Shown piece after piece: positions 12,041-24,304 of a DNA stretch of 64,000 nt (the first letter of the stretch is position 1; every line of letters begins with the position of its first letter). Below the pieces are notes generated by a model. The model was not told where the DNA came from. It saw nothing but the letters and a program-made list of their open reading frames with translations, and ran no database searches. A program made the position numbers and the translations under genes. The DNA is from Macrobrachium rosenbergii (taxonomy: Eukaryota; Arthropoda; Malacostraca; Decapoda; Palaemonidae): positions 82,474,992 to 82,538,991 of the forward strand of contig NC_089742.1 of assembly GCF_040412425.1 (NCBI RefSeq), in the 5' to 3' direction.

Positions 12041-12454
12041 TTTACTTCGCATTTCGAATGAGCGAACTGTTATTTAGGCGCGAATAAATTCCCACGTGGG
12101 ACACGACGAAGTCAGCTTGCATTGCTGAAAATTCTCTCAGTGTAGTTAGAATTCGAGTTAGGTGTTAGGAAAGCGAAATTTAAACTCCGCTTATAGGGAA
12201 AATTACTAGGCCGTTGTACTGTTATCCTCTCAGACGACTGGGAAATTCTCCGAATCCCAGACGGTATATAAATATACGGGTTCATTCACCAGAATCTAAA
12301 AATACCTCCGGTGTTGGCCAAACGACCTGCACCCCCACCCCCGCCCATGCCCGCGTGTGTAGCATTTTTTTTTTTCCCATTCATTTCCCAGCATACATTT
12401 TTTTTTGGGTTTCCCGTTAGTAATTTCTAAGTCCTAAGGGACGAATCGTAATTC

Positions 12455-12955
12455 CAAGTCCTAAGTGACTCCAAAAATTCTACACGTCGCACGTGGCGAG
12501 AATTTCTCCAAATTCCAGTCCTCAGAGACTCCTAAAATTCTACGTCGCACGTGGCGAGAATTTCTCCAAATTCCAGTCCTCAGAGACTCCTAAAATTCTA
12601 CGTCGCACGTGGCGAGAATTTCTCCAAATTCCAGTCCTCAGAGACTCCTAAAATTCTACGTCGTACGTGGCGAGAATTTCTCCAAATTCCAGTCCTCAGA
12701 GACTCCTAAAATTCTACGTCGCACGTGGCGAGAATTTCTCCAAATTCCAGTCCTCAGAGACCCTAAAATTCTACGTCGCACGTGGCGAGAATTTCTCCAA
12801 ATTCCAGTCCTCAGAGACCCTAAAATTCTACGTCGCACGTGGCGAGAATTTCTCCAAATTCCAGTCCTCAGAGACAGTCATACAAAATTCTACGTCCCCA
12901 CGTGGCGAGAATTTCTCATTCCTGCGGGAACCCAAAATCAAGTCCTTTTGAGACA
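12455..12955 (+). repeat. Minisatellite, 57-59 bp unit, about 8 copies
   Basis: The unit holds AAAATTCTACGTCGCACGTG, then GCGAGAATTTCTCC and CAGTCCTCAGAGAC. Copies start near 12475, 12534, 12592, 12650, 12709, 12766 and 12823, with diverged copies at both ends. The unit carries a CACGTG palindrome and GAGAATTTCTC, a dyad. Frames crossing it (such as 12609-12968) are repeats in translation, not genes. Confidence 0.93.
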
Positions 12956-13222
12956 TTATATAGTGTAGTTCACACACATCTAAGCCCTTACGGGACTGAT
13001 CATTCTAGTTCGTTAGAACAACTCCTTAACTTCACGCTACAGCCGGCCAAGTCCGAGCGTGACAAAATCCAACTACGTCTTCCGAGACATATTAAAACTC
13101 GTTCGCCAAGAACAACCACGTCTTTCCAAGACATATCAATTTTAACAAAAGTCTTTCAAGACACATCCATTCTCCTTTAACAAAGAGTCTTTTCAGACAT
13201 ATCCTATACCCATTATTCCAAG

Positions 13223-14600
13223 ATGGCTAATACCAGAGCCCAACAAAACGAGGATTTCAAATTCTACATGTCCGCTGGGAAGGACATGGGACTATCGGGG
13301 CAAGATCTGAGAGCATGGGTTCAAGAGCGAGTGGACGATGCCAAGGCTGAGAGAGCAAGAGAACGTGAAGAGAGGGAGAGAGAACGTGAGGAGAGAGAGA
13401 GGGGCAAGAATTGCCCAAGAGCAGGAGAAGGATAAAGAACGTGAGGAGAGAGAGAGAGAGAAAGAATTGCCCAAGAGCAGGAGAAGGATAAAGAACGTGC
13501 AGAGAGAGAGAGAGGGAAACGAATTGCCCAAGAACAACGAGAGGAGAGACAGAATTGCCCAAGAACAACGAGAGAGAGAGACAGAATCGCCCAAGAGAAA
13601 AGGGAGGAACGAGAATGGGAAGATCGAGAGCGACAGCGCCCACGAGCTCCAGATGCTAGAACGACAGCCCGCCACCCCCGCCCCTGCCGCGGGGATGAGT
13701 GCCCTCAGCCAAGCTCACTCGTTCATGCCAAAATGGACCGAGTCCGAACCCGAAGTATGGCTTGAAAGGGCCGAACGAGTCCTGGAGTGCTGCGATCTCT
13801 CCCCGCGGAACTCTCCCTTGTTCTCACTAAATTCCTGGGCGGAAAGGCCCTCGTTGCCTACCACGCCCTTCCCGCCGACGATCGGGAAACTGGGAAGCCG
13901 TACGCCAAGCAGTTACGAAGGCGTACGAGATTACCCCCGAGCGGTGGAGGAGACGTTGGAGAGAGCAGCCCAGAGAAGCAGGCCAGACTTGGTCCGATTG
14001 GGCGTACCATTCGAGCGGGCGTTGACAAAATGGCTCGATTCCGAAGGAGCCACTAACACCGCCGAGGTACTCGAGCGGTTTAAATTGAGCATTTCCTGCG
14101 CTACGCCCCTCCTGCCCTCGCCACTCATATAGTGGAAAAAGCCCCAGCAACACTCACCGAGTGTTGCCGAATAGCAGACATGTGGGAAACTCACCACCCT
14201 CAAGAAGGATCCATGGGGCGGAAGATAAATCCCCGTCCCTCCTCGGAGGTTCAAATTCCCACAAAATGGGAACTCGGGCAAGCCCCTAACTTGCCATTAT
14301 TGCAAGAAAACGGGCATTCCTCCGAACAGTGCCGGAACAAGAAACCGGCTCCTCTCTCTCCCGGAAAACCAACAAATAAATCGCCTGCGCCCTCCACAGG
14401 GGCAGCGAAGACTTTAGCCAGACCTTTGCACGGCGTGCAAGGTTTATGGCCATTCTCCGCATGGGCAAAATGCCCACGCAATAACAAATCAACTACTCCC
14501 ACCGTCGCCTTGGCCGTCACAGATCCCAAGTCATTAGGCCCTCCCGCCGAAGGGCCTGTATACGTGGCCCTCCACGAGGTAGCGAGCCAGCGCGCCGAGT
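13223..14600 (+). pseudogene. gag: gag-like structural protein of LTR element (frameshifted)
   Basis: ATG at 13223 has a strong context (A at -3, G at +4). The N-terminus begins MANTRAQQNEDFKFY, which I recognise as typical of decapod LTR-element gag. A long, highly charged Arg/Glu-rich coiled-coil-like region follows (13330-13640). Next comes a capsid-like domain with PKWTESEPEVWLERAERVL near 13728 and a helical segment with LGGKALVAYHALP near 13830 in another frame. A CCHC zinc knuckle lies at 14292-14332: CHYC in one frame and HSSEQC in the next. The product would coat the RNA and build the particle. At least three frameshifts split it (about 13425, 13800 and 14307); the one inside the knuckle falls at an AAAA run. 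The GA-rich coding of the coiled coil explains the apparent GA microsatellite here. Confidence 0.75.
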
Positions 14601-14603
14601 CAC

Positions 14604-14840
14604 TGCTTTGAGGACTCGGGCGCACAAATCTCCCTCATCCGGAGGGACAGAGTTCCCTACGGAGCTATCGTCAATAGACGAAAACTCGTCACGATCGAGG
14701 GAATAAATCAATTTAAATGATACTCCCTACGGTCCAATTGAGAGTCACAAGACCTCACCAATCAAAAATTTGCAATCTTGCAGTAGCAAGCCATCTCCCG
14801 GAGGCTATGACGTCATCCTGGGACAGGACTTTCAGTCCCC
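14604..14840 (+). pseudogene. Retropepsin-like aspartic protease of LTR element (frameshifted)
   Basis: Catalytic-loop motif FEDSGAQISLI at about 14607-14639, with the active Asp at 14613 in the D-S-G form (Ser where many have Thr, as in several Gypsy proteases). The second hallmark, GGYDVILGQDF, lies at about 14802-14834 and corresponds to the ILG motif before the C-terminal strand. The two motifs are in different frames and a stop falls near 14715, so the copy is broken. It would normally cut the gag-pol polyprotein. It directly follows gag, as expected. Confidence 0.72.
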
Positions 14841-15700
14841 ACCGAAATCACGACAATCTAGGGGTCCCCATTCCCGAATCATTCCCGCGGCGCGAGTAAT
14901 CCTCCCCCGCTTCTCCCCTCAGTCAAGACTGGCGCCCCTGGGTACCAGGAGGACGTGCAGTCCCCACCAGTGCCACCTGAGTACAATGTACAGTGGCCCC
15001 CGATCGGTTCCCGATCCATTCCCAGTGCCCGGCCCTGCCTCAGTGCCAGTGCCAGGCTCCCAATCAAATCTCCTTCAGGAGATGCCAAATTCCTGCCGGT
15101 GCCACTTGCATGCCCCGAGCAGGGCCAAGCTTCGTCCGTCCTGACCGACGAGCCCAAGAAACCTCTGATAGCGCCTGACTCTGCCCTAGTGCCAGCGCCA
15201 GAGCGCTACGCCGATCTCCATTCACGGGATCCAACTCAGGACCCCTCTCTTCCCGGCCTGGCACCGCTACCAGCGTCGGTCAGAGAGACGGTTCCTCCCG
15301 ACCACCGCGGAAGCTCACCTGCAGGTGCGGCCTCGCAACCCGTGCCTGAGCTGGTCATCGTTACCTGCGAGCCGCTCACGCCACCCCCGACCGCCTCTCT
15401 GCCTCAGCCCTCGCCGTCGACGCAATTGCAAATCAGGATTCTGCCATATCTCACTTGGCCGATGAACTACAAGAGCCGCGACGGATCATGGTAGAACCAC
15501 GCACGAACACTCCTGCGTCAGCTGTCGCATCAGCAGGCCCAGGTGGTACTCCGTGCCGCCCTCCGGTCGCGGGCCCTCCGCTTCCCCGGCCGAGGACGAC
15601 TGTCCCATTAAGAAAGACTCGAGTGGTAAATTACCACGGGCGTGGGACATTCCAGGTAATTTACAAAGAGCTCTAGAGCTCCCATGGCACCTGTGCCGCC
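14841..15700 (+). pseudogene. Proline-rich pol linker of LTR element, RT missing
   Basis: GC-rich sequence in which the open frames at 14955-15494 and nearby are rich in Pro, Ser, Ala and Val (repeated VPVPGP-type runs near 15030). It ends near VNYHGRGTFQVIYKEL at about 15627-15674. No RT hallmarks such as a YxDD box were found. I read this as a low-complexity spacer after the protease, with the polymerase deleted downstream. No enzymatic function can be assigned. Confidence 0.45.
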
Positions 15701-16985
15701 ATTTCATTTTTCGAAGGTCTTGGCACCCTAATCCAGAAGGGGACGTCAGACCCTCCTCTATCTTCCTCCGTTCCTCAGGAACTTCTATCTCTTATCACCT
15801 TCTATTAATCTTCCTTAAATTATCACCACAAGAGGAAATTAAATACGGGATACCATTCCCCACACAATGTATAAATCATTGAGAATAACAGAGTGAGAAG
15901 TGGCACGCCCTTGCGCCCATACCTTGGCACCGGGCGTGCGTGTCAGCCCCTCCTGAAGGAGTCGCGCCCCTTGGGTGCACTTTCTCGCCCTGGGACTGAA
16001 GTGATAGTCCGGGCCGTAATTTATAGGCAAAGGACGATAAATTCCCGCCTAACACAATAAAACCCTCACTCTTTTTCCTTAGCTCTTCTGCCAATATCAT
16101 TTACTTTCTTTTAGTCATTTAGTTATCTTTATTTTAATGAATCATGAGTCATAAACTCTGCCCTTGTGATTTAAATGCCCCTTTGTAAAGCTCTGAGAGA
16201 CGTGTCCCAAACCTTTCATATGCGGTCAAGTTTTCATTCGTAACGTCTTGCTAATTTTCCTTTGTTATTATTATCCCTTTCCCCTTCCATTCCTTCCAAG
16301 ATTGCTGTTTGTCCTACCCACATCTTTTGTCTGCTCACCCTGTCATAACATTGAGTAGGCAGTGGACGATAAAATTAGCGTAGTTTAAGGTTAGCGAATT
16401 AAAACCTCGCGAATACTCTCGCCCGCATACGGCTGTCAAAATCCGTGTGGGGCCGGCTAACGAAAGCCAAGCACGTTAAAACGAAGATAAATTATCAATG
16501 CGAATATGTATAGTCATTACAGTATCGCGTAAAAGGATGTCATTTACAAAAATAAACGCTGTTTTTCATTTACACAGCCTCTTCAAGGCAGATTGTACTA
16601 ACTGCATGCATTTTATCTAAAATTAAGTAACCGTGTATTTTAATTCTGAACAATAACCATTTCTTTTCATTTGTTGGCCATAGCCTCATATACGTGGTCC
16701 TATAATCTTAATTAATTCACAATTGTTCGAGTCACTTTATAAAAGTTACAGTGGGTAACCAAATCTAAAGTAATTATTCTTTTGCAAGTGTTTAAATCAC
16801 TTTGCGTTCTGTTAATGAAAATTGTCCCAATGTGTTATTAAAAGTAATGTCTCAGCTTCATAAAACCCTTAGGAGTAAAGTTCATTGCAAGGCAGAATGT
16901 AGAGTAACGTAAAGCATTTGCCGCTCATTCTGAATATCGATGTACACACCCGAAGGAGGTATGTACATCATCTTGTACGGGGAGG
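15701..16985 (+). other. 3' internal non-coding part of LTR element
   Basis: No open frame of note. A GC-rich block at 15900-16020 with GCACGCCC and GGGCGTGC in opposite orientation gives way to AT-rich sequence. Close to the right LTR are a perfect 8-bp inverted repeat (GATGTACA at 16939, TGTACATC at 16962) and a short purine run, CGGGGAGG, at 16979 that may be the polypurine tract for plus-strand priming. Confidence 0.5.
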
Positions 16986-18440
<1,455 letters not shown>

Positions 18441-19423
18441 TTTTTTTTTGGGAGAAAGCTCAACATCAGATCTCTTGCTGGAGTGATACATAGGAGAGAC
18501 TGATTGAACATGGCAGTTCCTTATCATCTAGTAGAGCTGCTAGAGAGCGGTAAAAAAAAAAAAAAAAAAAAAAACAATGCGGTCTGATAATCATACTGCC
18601 TTGAAGATGGTGGAGCAGTATGGAAGTTATGGAATGACTAAATGGTTAAAAGTGAACAAGAACAAGTATTGGGGTAAACAGACTAAAGTACAGAAAAACA
18701 TCTTGAATAGCTCAGAATCTGGTCATAGGGCAAGTGACAAGTCTGTTTAACGGTTTCCAATTACCATCGAATTCCATTTAGTTAGATTTCATACAATGAT
18801 AATTTTAGCAAAAGGGGAAAGACTTGTAATTAGTATTCAAGGGGTCAGTGTTTTTCAAGTCAGTTTTTAATAATGGTAATCTGGGGAAATTAAAGCCTCG
18901 GCTTGCAAAATCCATTATTCATCGTGCTTCCTACTAGAGGCCACCCCCACTTAGGGGGTGGAATGTGTTAGCCTATATAAAAAAAATACGGCATTGTCTT
19001 CCTTGCTTGCAACACTTTTTTTTCTTTAATATTTTGATTTTTGAAAATTTTCACATCTTCAAAATGGGGTTTCCCAAACTCTCGCGTGTAGTCAACAAAG
19101 TAATTGAAAAAGTTATTTTAAGTACCAATTCATCGTTTTCCTGGTGAAGGTCGACAGATCTTGCAGAGTGATCAAATACTAATCAAGTTCCTCTTGCCGT
19201 AATCTCAAAGAGTAGAATGTATTTTGAGTGTAATTTTTGAATTTTCGGACTTAGCCTGCCACGTTCCTCCAAAGACTTGCATGTGACTTTGCTGCGAAGG
19301 CCATAAAGATCGTTGTTGGTAAATGCTTGTGTATAAACTGGTGATACTGAGATTTCCATTATCAAGTGGATAACATGCTCGCTACTGTACTTAGCCGGGA
19401 CTGGGTTCGCTGGTCACTTAAAT
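18441..19423. other. Spacer between LTR element and DNA transposon
   Basis: Contains an A-run of about 22 at 18552-18574, which may be the tail of an old retroposed sequence. Open frames are short. A minus-strand frame (19183-19365, ATG start, 60 aa) ends close to the boundary of the next element. Its product is not recognised, though it has no obvious low complexity. Confidence 0.4.
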
Positions 19424-19430
19424 CAATAGG
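19424..19430 (+). repeat. Putative target-site duplication, left (CAATAGG)
   Basis: Identical 7-mer to 22500-22506, directly outside the left terminal inverted repeat. Confidence 0.5.
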
Positions 19431-19590
19431 CGGGTCAAAATATGAAAAAAAGGGGGTCAACCCCCAACAAATTGCTAGAAATTGTTTTTGCTTGTTTTTG
19501 GTTTCCTGATATCTGTAGATTAACATACTAAAAGTCTACCAAGATTGGACTACCGGAAAGTGGGTAAAATTGGGTCAGTTCAAAGATGGG
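19431..19590 (+). repeat. Left terminal inverted repeat
   Basis: Pairs with the reverse complement of 22340-22499 with moderate divergence; the best blocks are GTCAAAATA, AATTGCTAGAAA and CCGGAAAGTGG. Confidence 0.7.
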
Positions 19591-20302
19591 CGCAAAATTT
19601 GAAAAATTCATTGAATATGTTTCCTTGTCGATAACTCGGTCATTTTTCACCCAAAACAAATAAAGTAAGAATGTTTTCCTATGTTTTTGAGTTTGTTCTT
19701 TCAATTGGAATTGGTTTTATTTGGGTGTGGTCATGCCGTGGGGGTGCACAGGGGTACCCCTACCCCAAAATGGAATTTTGTCAGTTTCATAGGGAAGTAT
19801 TTGTCCTCAAATCTAGTCCAAACTGGCAAAAACAATGCCTTTTCATTTGTTTTGTTCCTCTGTGTCTCTACAACTATACATCAAAAGTTTACCAAAAAAA
19901 TTGGAGGGCTTGAAAGCAGGGCAAATTGAGCCTATTCCAAGATGGCCGCTGTGTTCAAATGACCCTCGGACTTAGTTTTCATTCCTTGACTTGCACAAAC
20001 ATGCCTGTTTTTTTAAGTATTCATTTTATCTTAACTCAGATTCACTTTTAGACATATAGTTTGCCCATGTCTTATTCCTGTCCCTGTTCCCTGTACCCAC
20101 TGTACACAGCCCCCTCCGTGCCCCCAAGCCCAGCCCCTGGCTCAAACACCCCATTTTCAGTACAGAATCGCATCCCCTAGTCTACATTTGACTGTTATTC
20201 TCAGTTTCATATTCTTACCATATTCACTGTTAAGGGAAGGAGAAGGAACTCACTCAGGTAATATATAACCTAAAATTTTTGCATACTTAGCTACGTGATT
20301 TT

Positions 20303-21505
20303 GTGAGTCAATCCTCTAGTAATGCTGTGATTACAGAATCGATACCTGAATCTGAACATTTTGTTCTTGATGGAGATCTCTCCTGCATCGCTTATCATGG
20401 AAAAGTGGGATCAGCTACGGCAAAATTGCTGAAGAATATGTCAATTTCACTTTTTTCCAGGTATGGAATGGCTACCATAGTTTTTGATGGATACAGTGGT
20501 GAGCCCAGTATCAAGGACAATGAACACCAGAGGCGACAACGTAAATCACACCAAGTGGTGCGTTTTGACTCAACACTGTTTTTCAGGGAGAATGGAGGAC
20601 TTTTGTCTAATGGTTGCAATAAACAACAGATGATCAACCTGATCTGCGACAAACTGAAAGACAGGGGATGTGAAGTTATCCATGCACATGGAGATGCAGA
20701 TGTTGACATTGTCAAAGCTGCAGTGGCATCTGCAAAACACAGAGACACAACTTTAGTTGGAGAAGACACGGACCTTCTAATTCTACTTTTTTATACTATA
20801 CAGAAAGGGAAAGCAAAAAGCTTCTATTTTCGATCGGACAAACTGAAATCTAAGTATGTTTACGATATCTGTTCTCTGAAAGAACTCTAGGATGTGAAGT
20901 TTCCAGGCAGTTGCTTTTTGTACATGCGTTTACAGGCTGTGACAGCACATCAAGAATTTTTGGTATTGGTAAGAAGGCTCTATTTCAAAATTGATCAAAC
21001 GTGACTCTGTCATTAAGTCATGTGGCAGTCTTCACCACAGCAGATCAGGAATTGTCCACGATTGTTGATTCTGGATGCAAAACTTTGTTTCTTTGTATGG
21101 AGGAAAAGTTGGGACACCCTGGCAAACCTACGAAACACCTTGCTTGCGAAAAAGTATCATCTGCAAAGTCATTTGTAAAACCCGAGAAGCTGCCGCCAAC
21201 AGTATCTGCTGCCAAGTACCACTCACTACGCACATTTTATCAGATCATTGTGTGGATGGGAAAGACGGAATGATGGACCCAAAGAACTGGGGTTGGAAAC
21301 AGGAAGATAGCTTTTGTTGCCAGTTATGACAGACCAGAAGCCAGCTCCTGAAAGGCTACTTAAAGTGATTCATTGTAACTGTACATCTGGCTGTTGTAAT
21401 ACACGTTGTAGGTGCAGGAAGTACGGTCTTCCATGTACATCCGCATGGGACCTTGCCAAGCCGAATCTTGTTTCAACCCAAATAATGAATGTACAGGGAC
21501 CCTGA
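20303..21505 (+). pseudogene. XPG/FEN1-like (PIN-fold) nuclease with CXC domain, broken
   Basis: The frame 20303-20890 opens with GTG, not ATG, and follows a stop near 20290, so the true N-terminus is lost or upstream. It encodes about 195 residues. The order of motifs fits the XPG/FEN1 family: an acidic HGDADVDIVKAA near residue 130 and GEDTDLLILLF near residue 152, both with metal-binding Asp/Glu. After a stop at 20888 comes GCDSTSRIFGIGKK at about 20937-20978, the counterpart of the helix-two-turn-helix loop that follows the catalytic core. Further fragments run in shifted frames to 21300. A Cys-rich segment, CNCTSGCCNTRCRCRKYG at about 21378-21431, resembles one half of a tesmin/TSO1 CXC zinc-binding domain and is then frameshifted. 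FEN1-family enzymes cut flap or junction DNA. Related multicopy XPG-CXC proteins occur in arthropods (from memory). This copy is truncated and inactive. Confidence 0.7.
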
Positions 21506-22339
21506 CGCAGATGCTGATGACAACCGTGCAGACAGTGCTGTATTTTAAACCACAATGTTGTGAGTAGAACACTGGCATAAAGGCATTTAAAATTGGTTGA
21601 TGTTAGTATTAACTTTCTGTTTAAGTTGTGTTTCCGCTATGCAATTATGTCATAATACCGACCATCTCATAATTAACTGATGAAGCAGAAGACTAAACTC
21701 GGTTAGTCTAAGGGTGAGGGGAGGTTGAGGATTGTTCAGGTTGTTGGCATCACTCATGTATTCTTTCAGAGGTCATTATGCCAATTTACCTTGGCGTTTT
21801 AGTCTCTTGAGGAGGGAGGGGTTAATGGAGAGACTAACCAAGTTAAAGTTTTGTGTGGCATCAGCTGATTTTGAGATGGTCCCTAACGTCATGTGTTTAT
21901 CTTTTTGTGTCACATGGAAATCATAATCCATAACTTATCAGAGTCTATGGGATGTCATATTTTAGTTCATCGAAAGTCAATATTAACCAAATGTTACAAG
22001 GTTTGACACCATGTATGACAAGTAGTGTATATTGCATGGCTTATAACTGTGACGTATGATCATGAGGTGAGGGTGAGGCCTTTCAAATTTCTGGTACCCA
22101 TGGTATTTTTTCATTCAGATTAATTATGAGGGGTCAATATTTGGGTTTACTGCAATTTTTACTGTCCTGAACTACAAATCAACATTTTACGTCATTATGA
22201 CGTAATACGTCACAGGCTTGTCCTAATGATGTAATCATTATCTCATTTGAATCTTAGCTATCATATTTATATGTGTTTGTAATACATTTATGGGGTCTAA
22301 AACCAGCCATTTAGAAGTTTGCTGTACATTAATTGTTCA

Positions 22340-22499
22340 TCGGCAGCCATCTTGGATATTATGTAATTTTACCACTTTCCGGTTGACCAAATTTGGTAGA
22401 CTTTTTGGGATGTACTAAAGTAGCCCCATACAAACCAAAAATAACCAAAAAATGTTTTCTAGCAATTTTTTGGGGTCAAATCCTATTTTGACTTGACTA
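22340..22499 (-). repeat. Right terminal inverted repeat
   Basis: Inverted counterpart of 19431-19590. It contains CCACTTTCCGGTTGACC and ends in TATTTTGACTTGACTA. Confidence 0.7.
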
Positions 22500-22506
22500 C
22501 AATAGG
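22500..22506 (+). repeat. Putative target-site duplication, right (CAATAGG)
   Basis: Identical to 19424-19430, directly after the right terminal inverted repeat. Confidence 0.5.
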
Positions 22507-24304
22507 TCTCGCATAAGAACGGCGTAGCTTTCCTGCAAGGCAAATACACCTTTACATTTGCTGAAATATCGTTTTTTTTTTCCGAACGTCTCTTGATACA
22601 TCAAAGGTTCTTGTTCGTTTACGATGCACCATTTTGTTCGCTATATAATCTCTCGCTTGCTTCACTGTAATTTACGTGGCTCATTCCCATTATTAATAAG
22701 CAGAATACTCATGTGACTAATGATTTTTTGAAGGCTAGAAATTTTTATTTGGAAGTGAATTACTAATATCATGAGCACTGGCAAATTTTTGTTTCTATCT
22801 TGATTTTGGTGTAAATTCGAATAAAAGGGAATTTTTATCTCTGTTTAGAAAGACTTTTGATTCTTATATGACTTAGGATTCCATAAATATTCTCACTATC
22901 ATTTTGACGAAATTTTTATTTAATGTATTTATCAAACAAAATCAGATTGAAATCCATATGTCTGAAAAGGAAATTGTTGAAAATAGCTCATACGTATAAC
23001 CAAAGCCATATAGTTTACATTTGATTTAAATATATATGTAGACCCTAAAAAATTTAATTAATTAGTTACTGTACGCTGTACGAAATGACCTGGAGATAAT
23101 TGATTATGAAAATGCCAAATGTATAGGCAGGGGGTTCGAAGCGCTATATTAGCATTTTGCATAACAATTGGCCCGGTTAAAAAATGGCCGTCATTTTTTA
23201 ATTTCAGCTCTACGAATTTCGTCCTGGGCACAAGTGATTTGTGATTGGATATTATTAGTCGATTAATTGTACCAAGGATTAATATCAAAGTGTCGGTGGG
23301 TTAATTACGCCCAGATGCCAACGGATTCAATTCAGTCAATAGTCGTGAATTCATTTGATTAAAGTTTCCATGGCAGGAATTACGAAGATTGAGAATGGCG
23401 TGATATGAAATACTTATGGATTTCATTGTGATTTTCGTGATGACCGGATGACCCAAGGGAAAGTGGACGGAGATGTGTTGACGGGGGTTTGCTCGGACGC
23501 TGAATCTATATCGGGGCAGCGAAGAAAGGATCAGAACTGCCTCCACTGAAATGGAAAGCAGATAGTCGATACAAGGGAGAATGGCTCTCAATGGCCTGTC
23601 TGCGATAAGCGTAATACTGCGATTAAGGAAGCGTCCATTGTTGCATTCAAATAGCATTTGTAATCTTTACAGTTATTGTTTTAGTACGTAAGACGTAACT
23701 ACAAAAATATTTTTACTACCTTCTGAATTATATCGAAGGTAAGATTGGAGGCAAAGAAGTGTTTACATTAACGCATTCTTACGTAGGCATTGTTTTATAG
23801 TAATGCCTGCGTTTGCATTTTTTTATATTTCTCTGTATATCACATTTTTCATTAGGTATATAGATGTTAGTAACGGTAATTTTTTGTATAGTATTTTTAA
23901 AGAATCGAGTAACACGAATTTGTAAGAAAAAAATCACCTTTCCTTTTGCATTTAAATTCGCTGCTAAATTCTCAACATCATATTCAAGTTCAGATTCATT
24001 AATGATTTGAACTGCTGTGCTAAATATATATTCGTCTTAATCTGTATTTATATAAAAGAGATAACCAAAATCTTATCAGTTTGTTGAAATAAATAGAATC
24101 GTCTTGAAGAGAATAACAGGATATTGTAATTACATCGTCAGATCAGACGCCATTACCCTTGTCAATTGCCGACCTTGCAGTAGTTCTGTCCAGTGATGAC
24201 TTCATTGATTTTAACTCAGACAGGACTCGTGAGTCTAATCTAAAATTAATTTTTGTAATGGACACGGTGAATTATCTGTAATAATAAAATCTGAGTGGAT
24301 CTTT
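22507..24304. other. Unique AT-rich sequence with a microsatellite-free block
   Basis: No recognised gene. The block 23060-23660 has balanced composition, no simple repeats and several TAAT-type motifs (GATTAATTG, GGATTAATAT, GGTTAATTACG), as seen in homeodomain-bound enhancers. A 118-codon minus-strand frame (23301-23657, ATG) lies in it but resembles no protein I know. Confidence 0.4.

Larger units (their letters stand above)
11578..13222 (+). other. Long untranslated leader of LTR element
   Basis: About 1.65 kb between the LTR and gag, unusually long and built largely of tandem repeats: three copies of a unit of about 58 bp at 11890-12040, about eight copies of another at 12455-12955, and four degenerate copies of a TCTTTCCAAGACATAT-like motif at 13075-13205. 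A C-rich patch lies near 12325-12360. Confidence 0.7.
19431..22499 (+). mobile_element. DNA transposon-like element with XPG/CXC protein remnant
   Basis: The sequence at 19431-19590 reappears inverted and diverged at 22340-22499: GTCAAAATA at the tip, then AATTGCTAGAAA, GTCTACCA and CCGGAAAGTGG in the same order. That gives imperfect terminal inverted repeats of about 155 bp around 3.07 kb. CAATAGG occurs directly outside both ends (19424-19430 and 22500-22506) and is a likely target-site duplication, though the outermost few bases of the two ends do not pair well. A subterminal unit is repeated on the left (19860-19950 resembles 19510-19590), and CAAAGATGG or CCAAGATGG occurs at both ends. 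The only coding remnant is an XPG/FEN1-like nuclease plus CXC segment. From memory, XPG-type nucleases are associated with the Academ superfamily of DNA transposons, the closest precedent I know. No DDE-type transposase was found, so this copy is probably non-autonomous. Confidence 0.7.

Noticed and set aside
12609..13180. Repeat-protein-like frames with ARISPNSSPQR units
   Set aside because: Produced by the 58-bp leader minisatellite. The unit length is not a stable multiple of three, so the frame shifts between copies.
13330..13640. GA microsatellite-like stretch
   Set aside because: It is the Arg/Glu-rich coiled-coil coding part of gag, with interruptions that keep codon sense.
19183..19365. 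Minus-strand 60-codon frame beside the DNA transposon as part of that element
   Set aside because: It lies outside the terminal inverted repeat and the putative target duplication, so it belongs to the older insertion site; its identity stays unknown.
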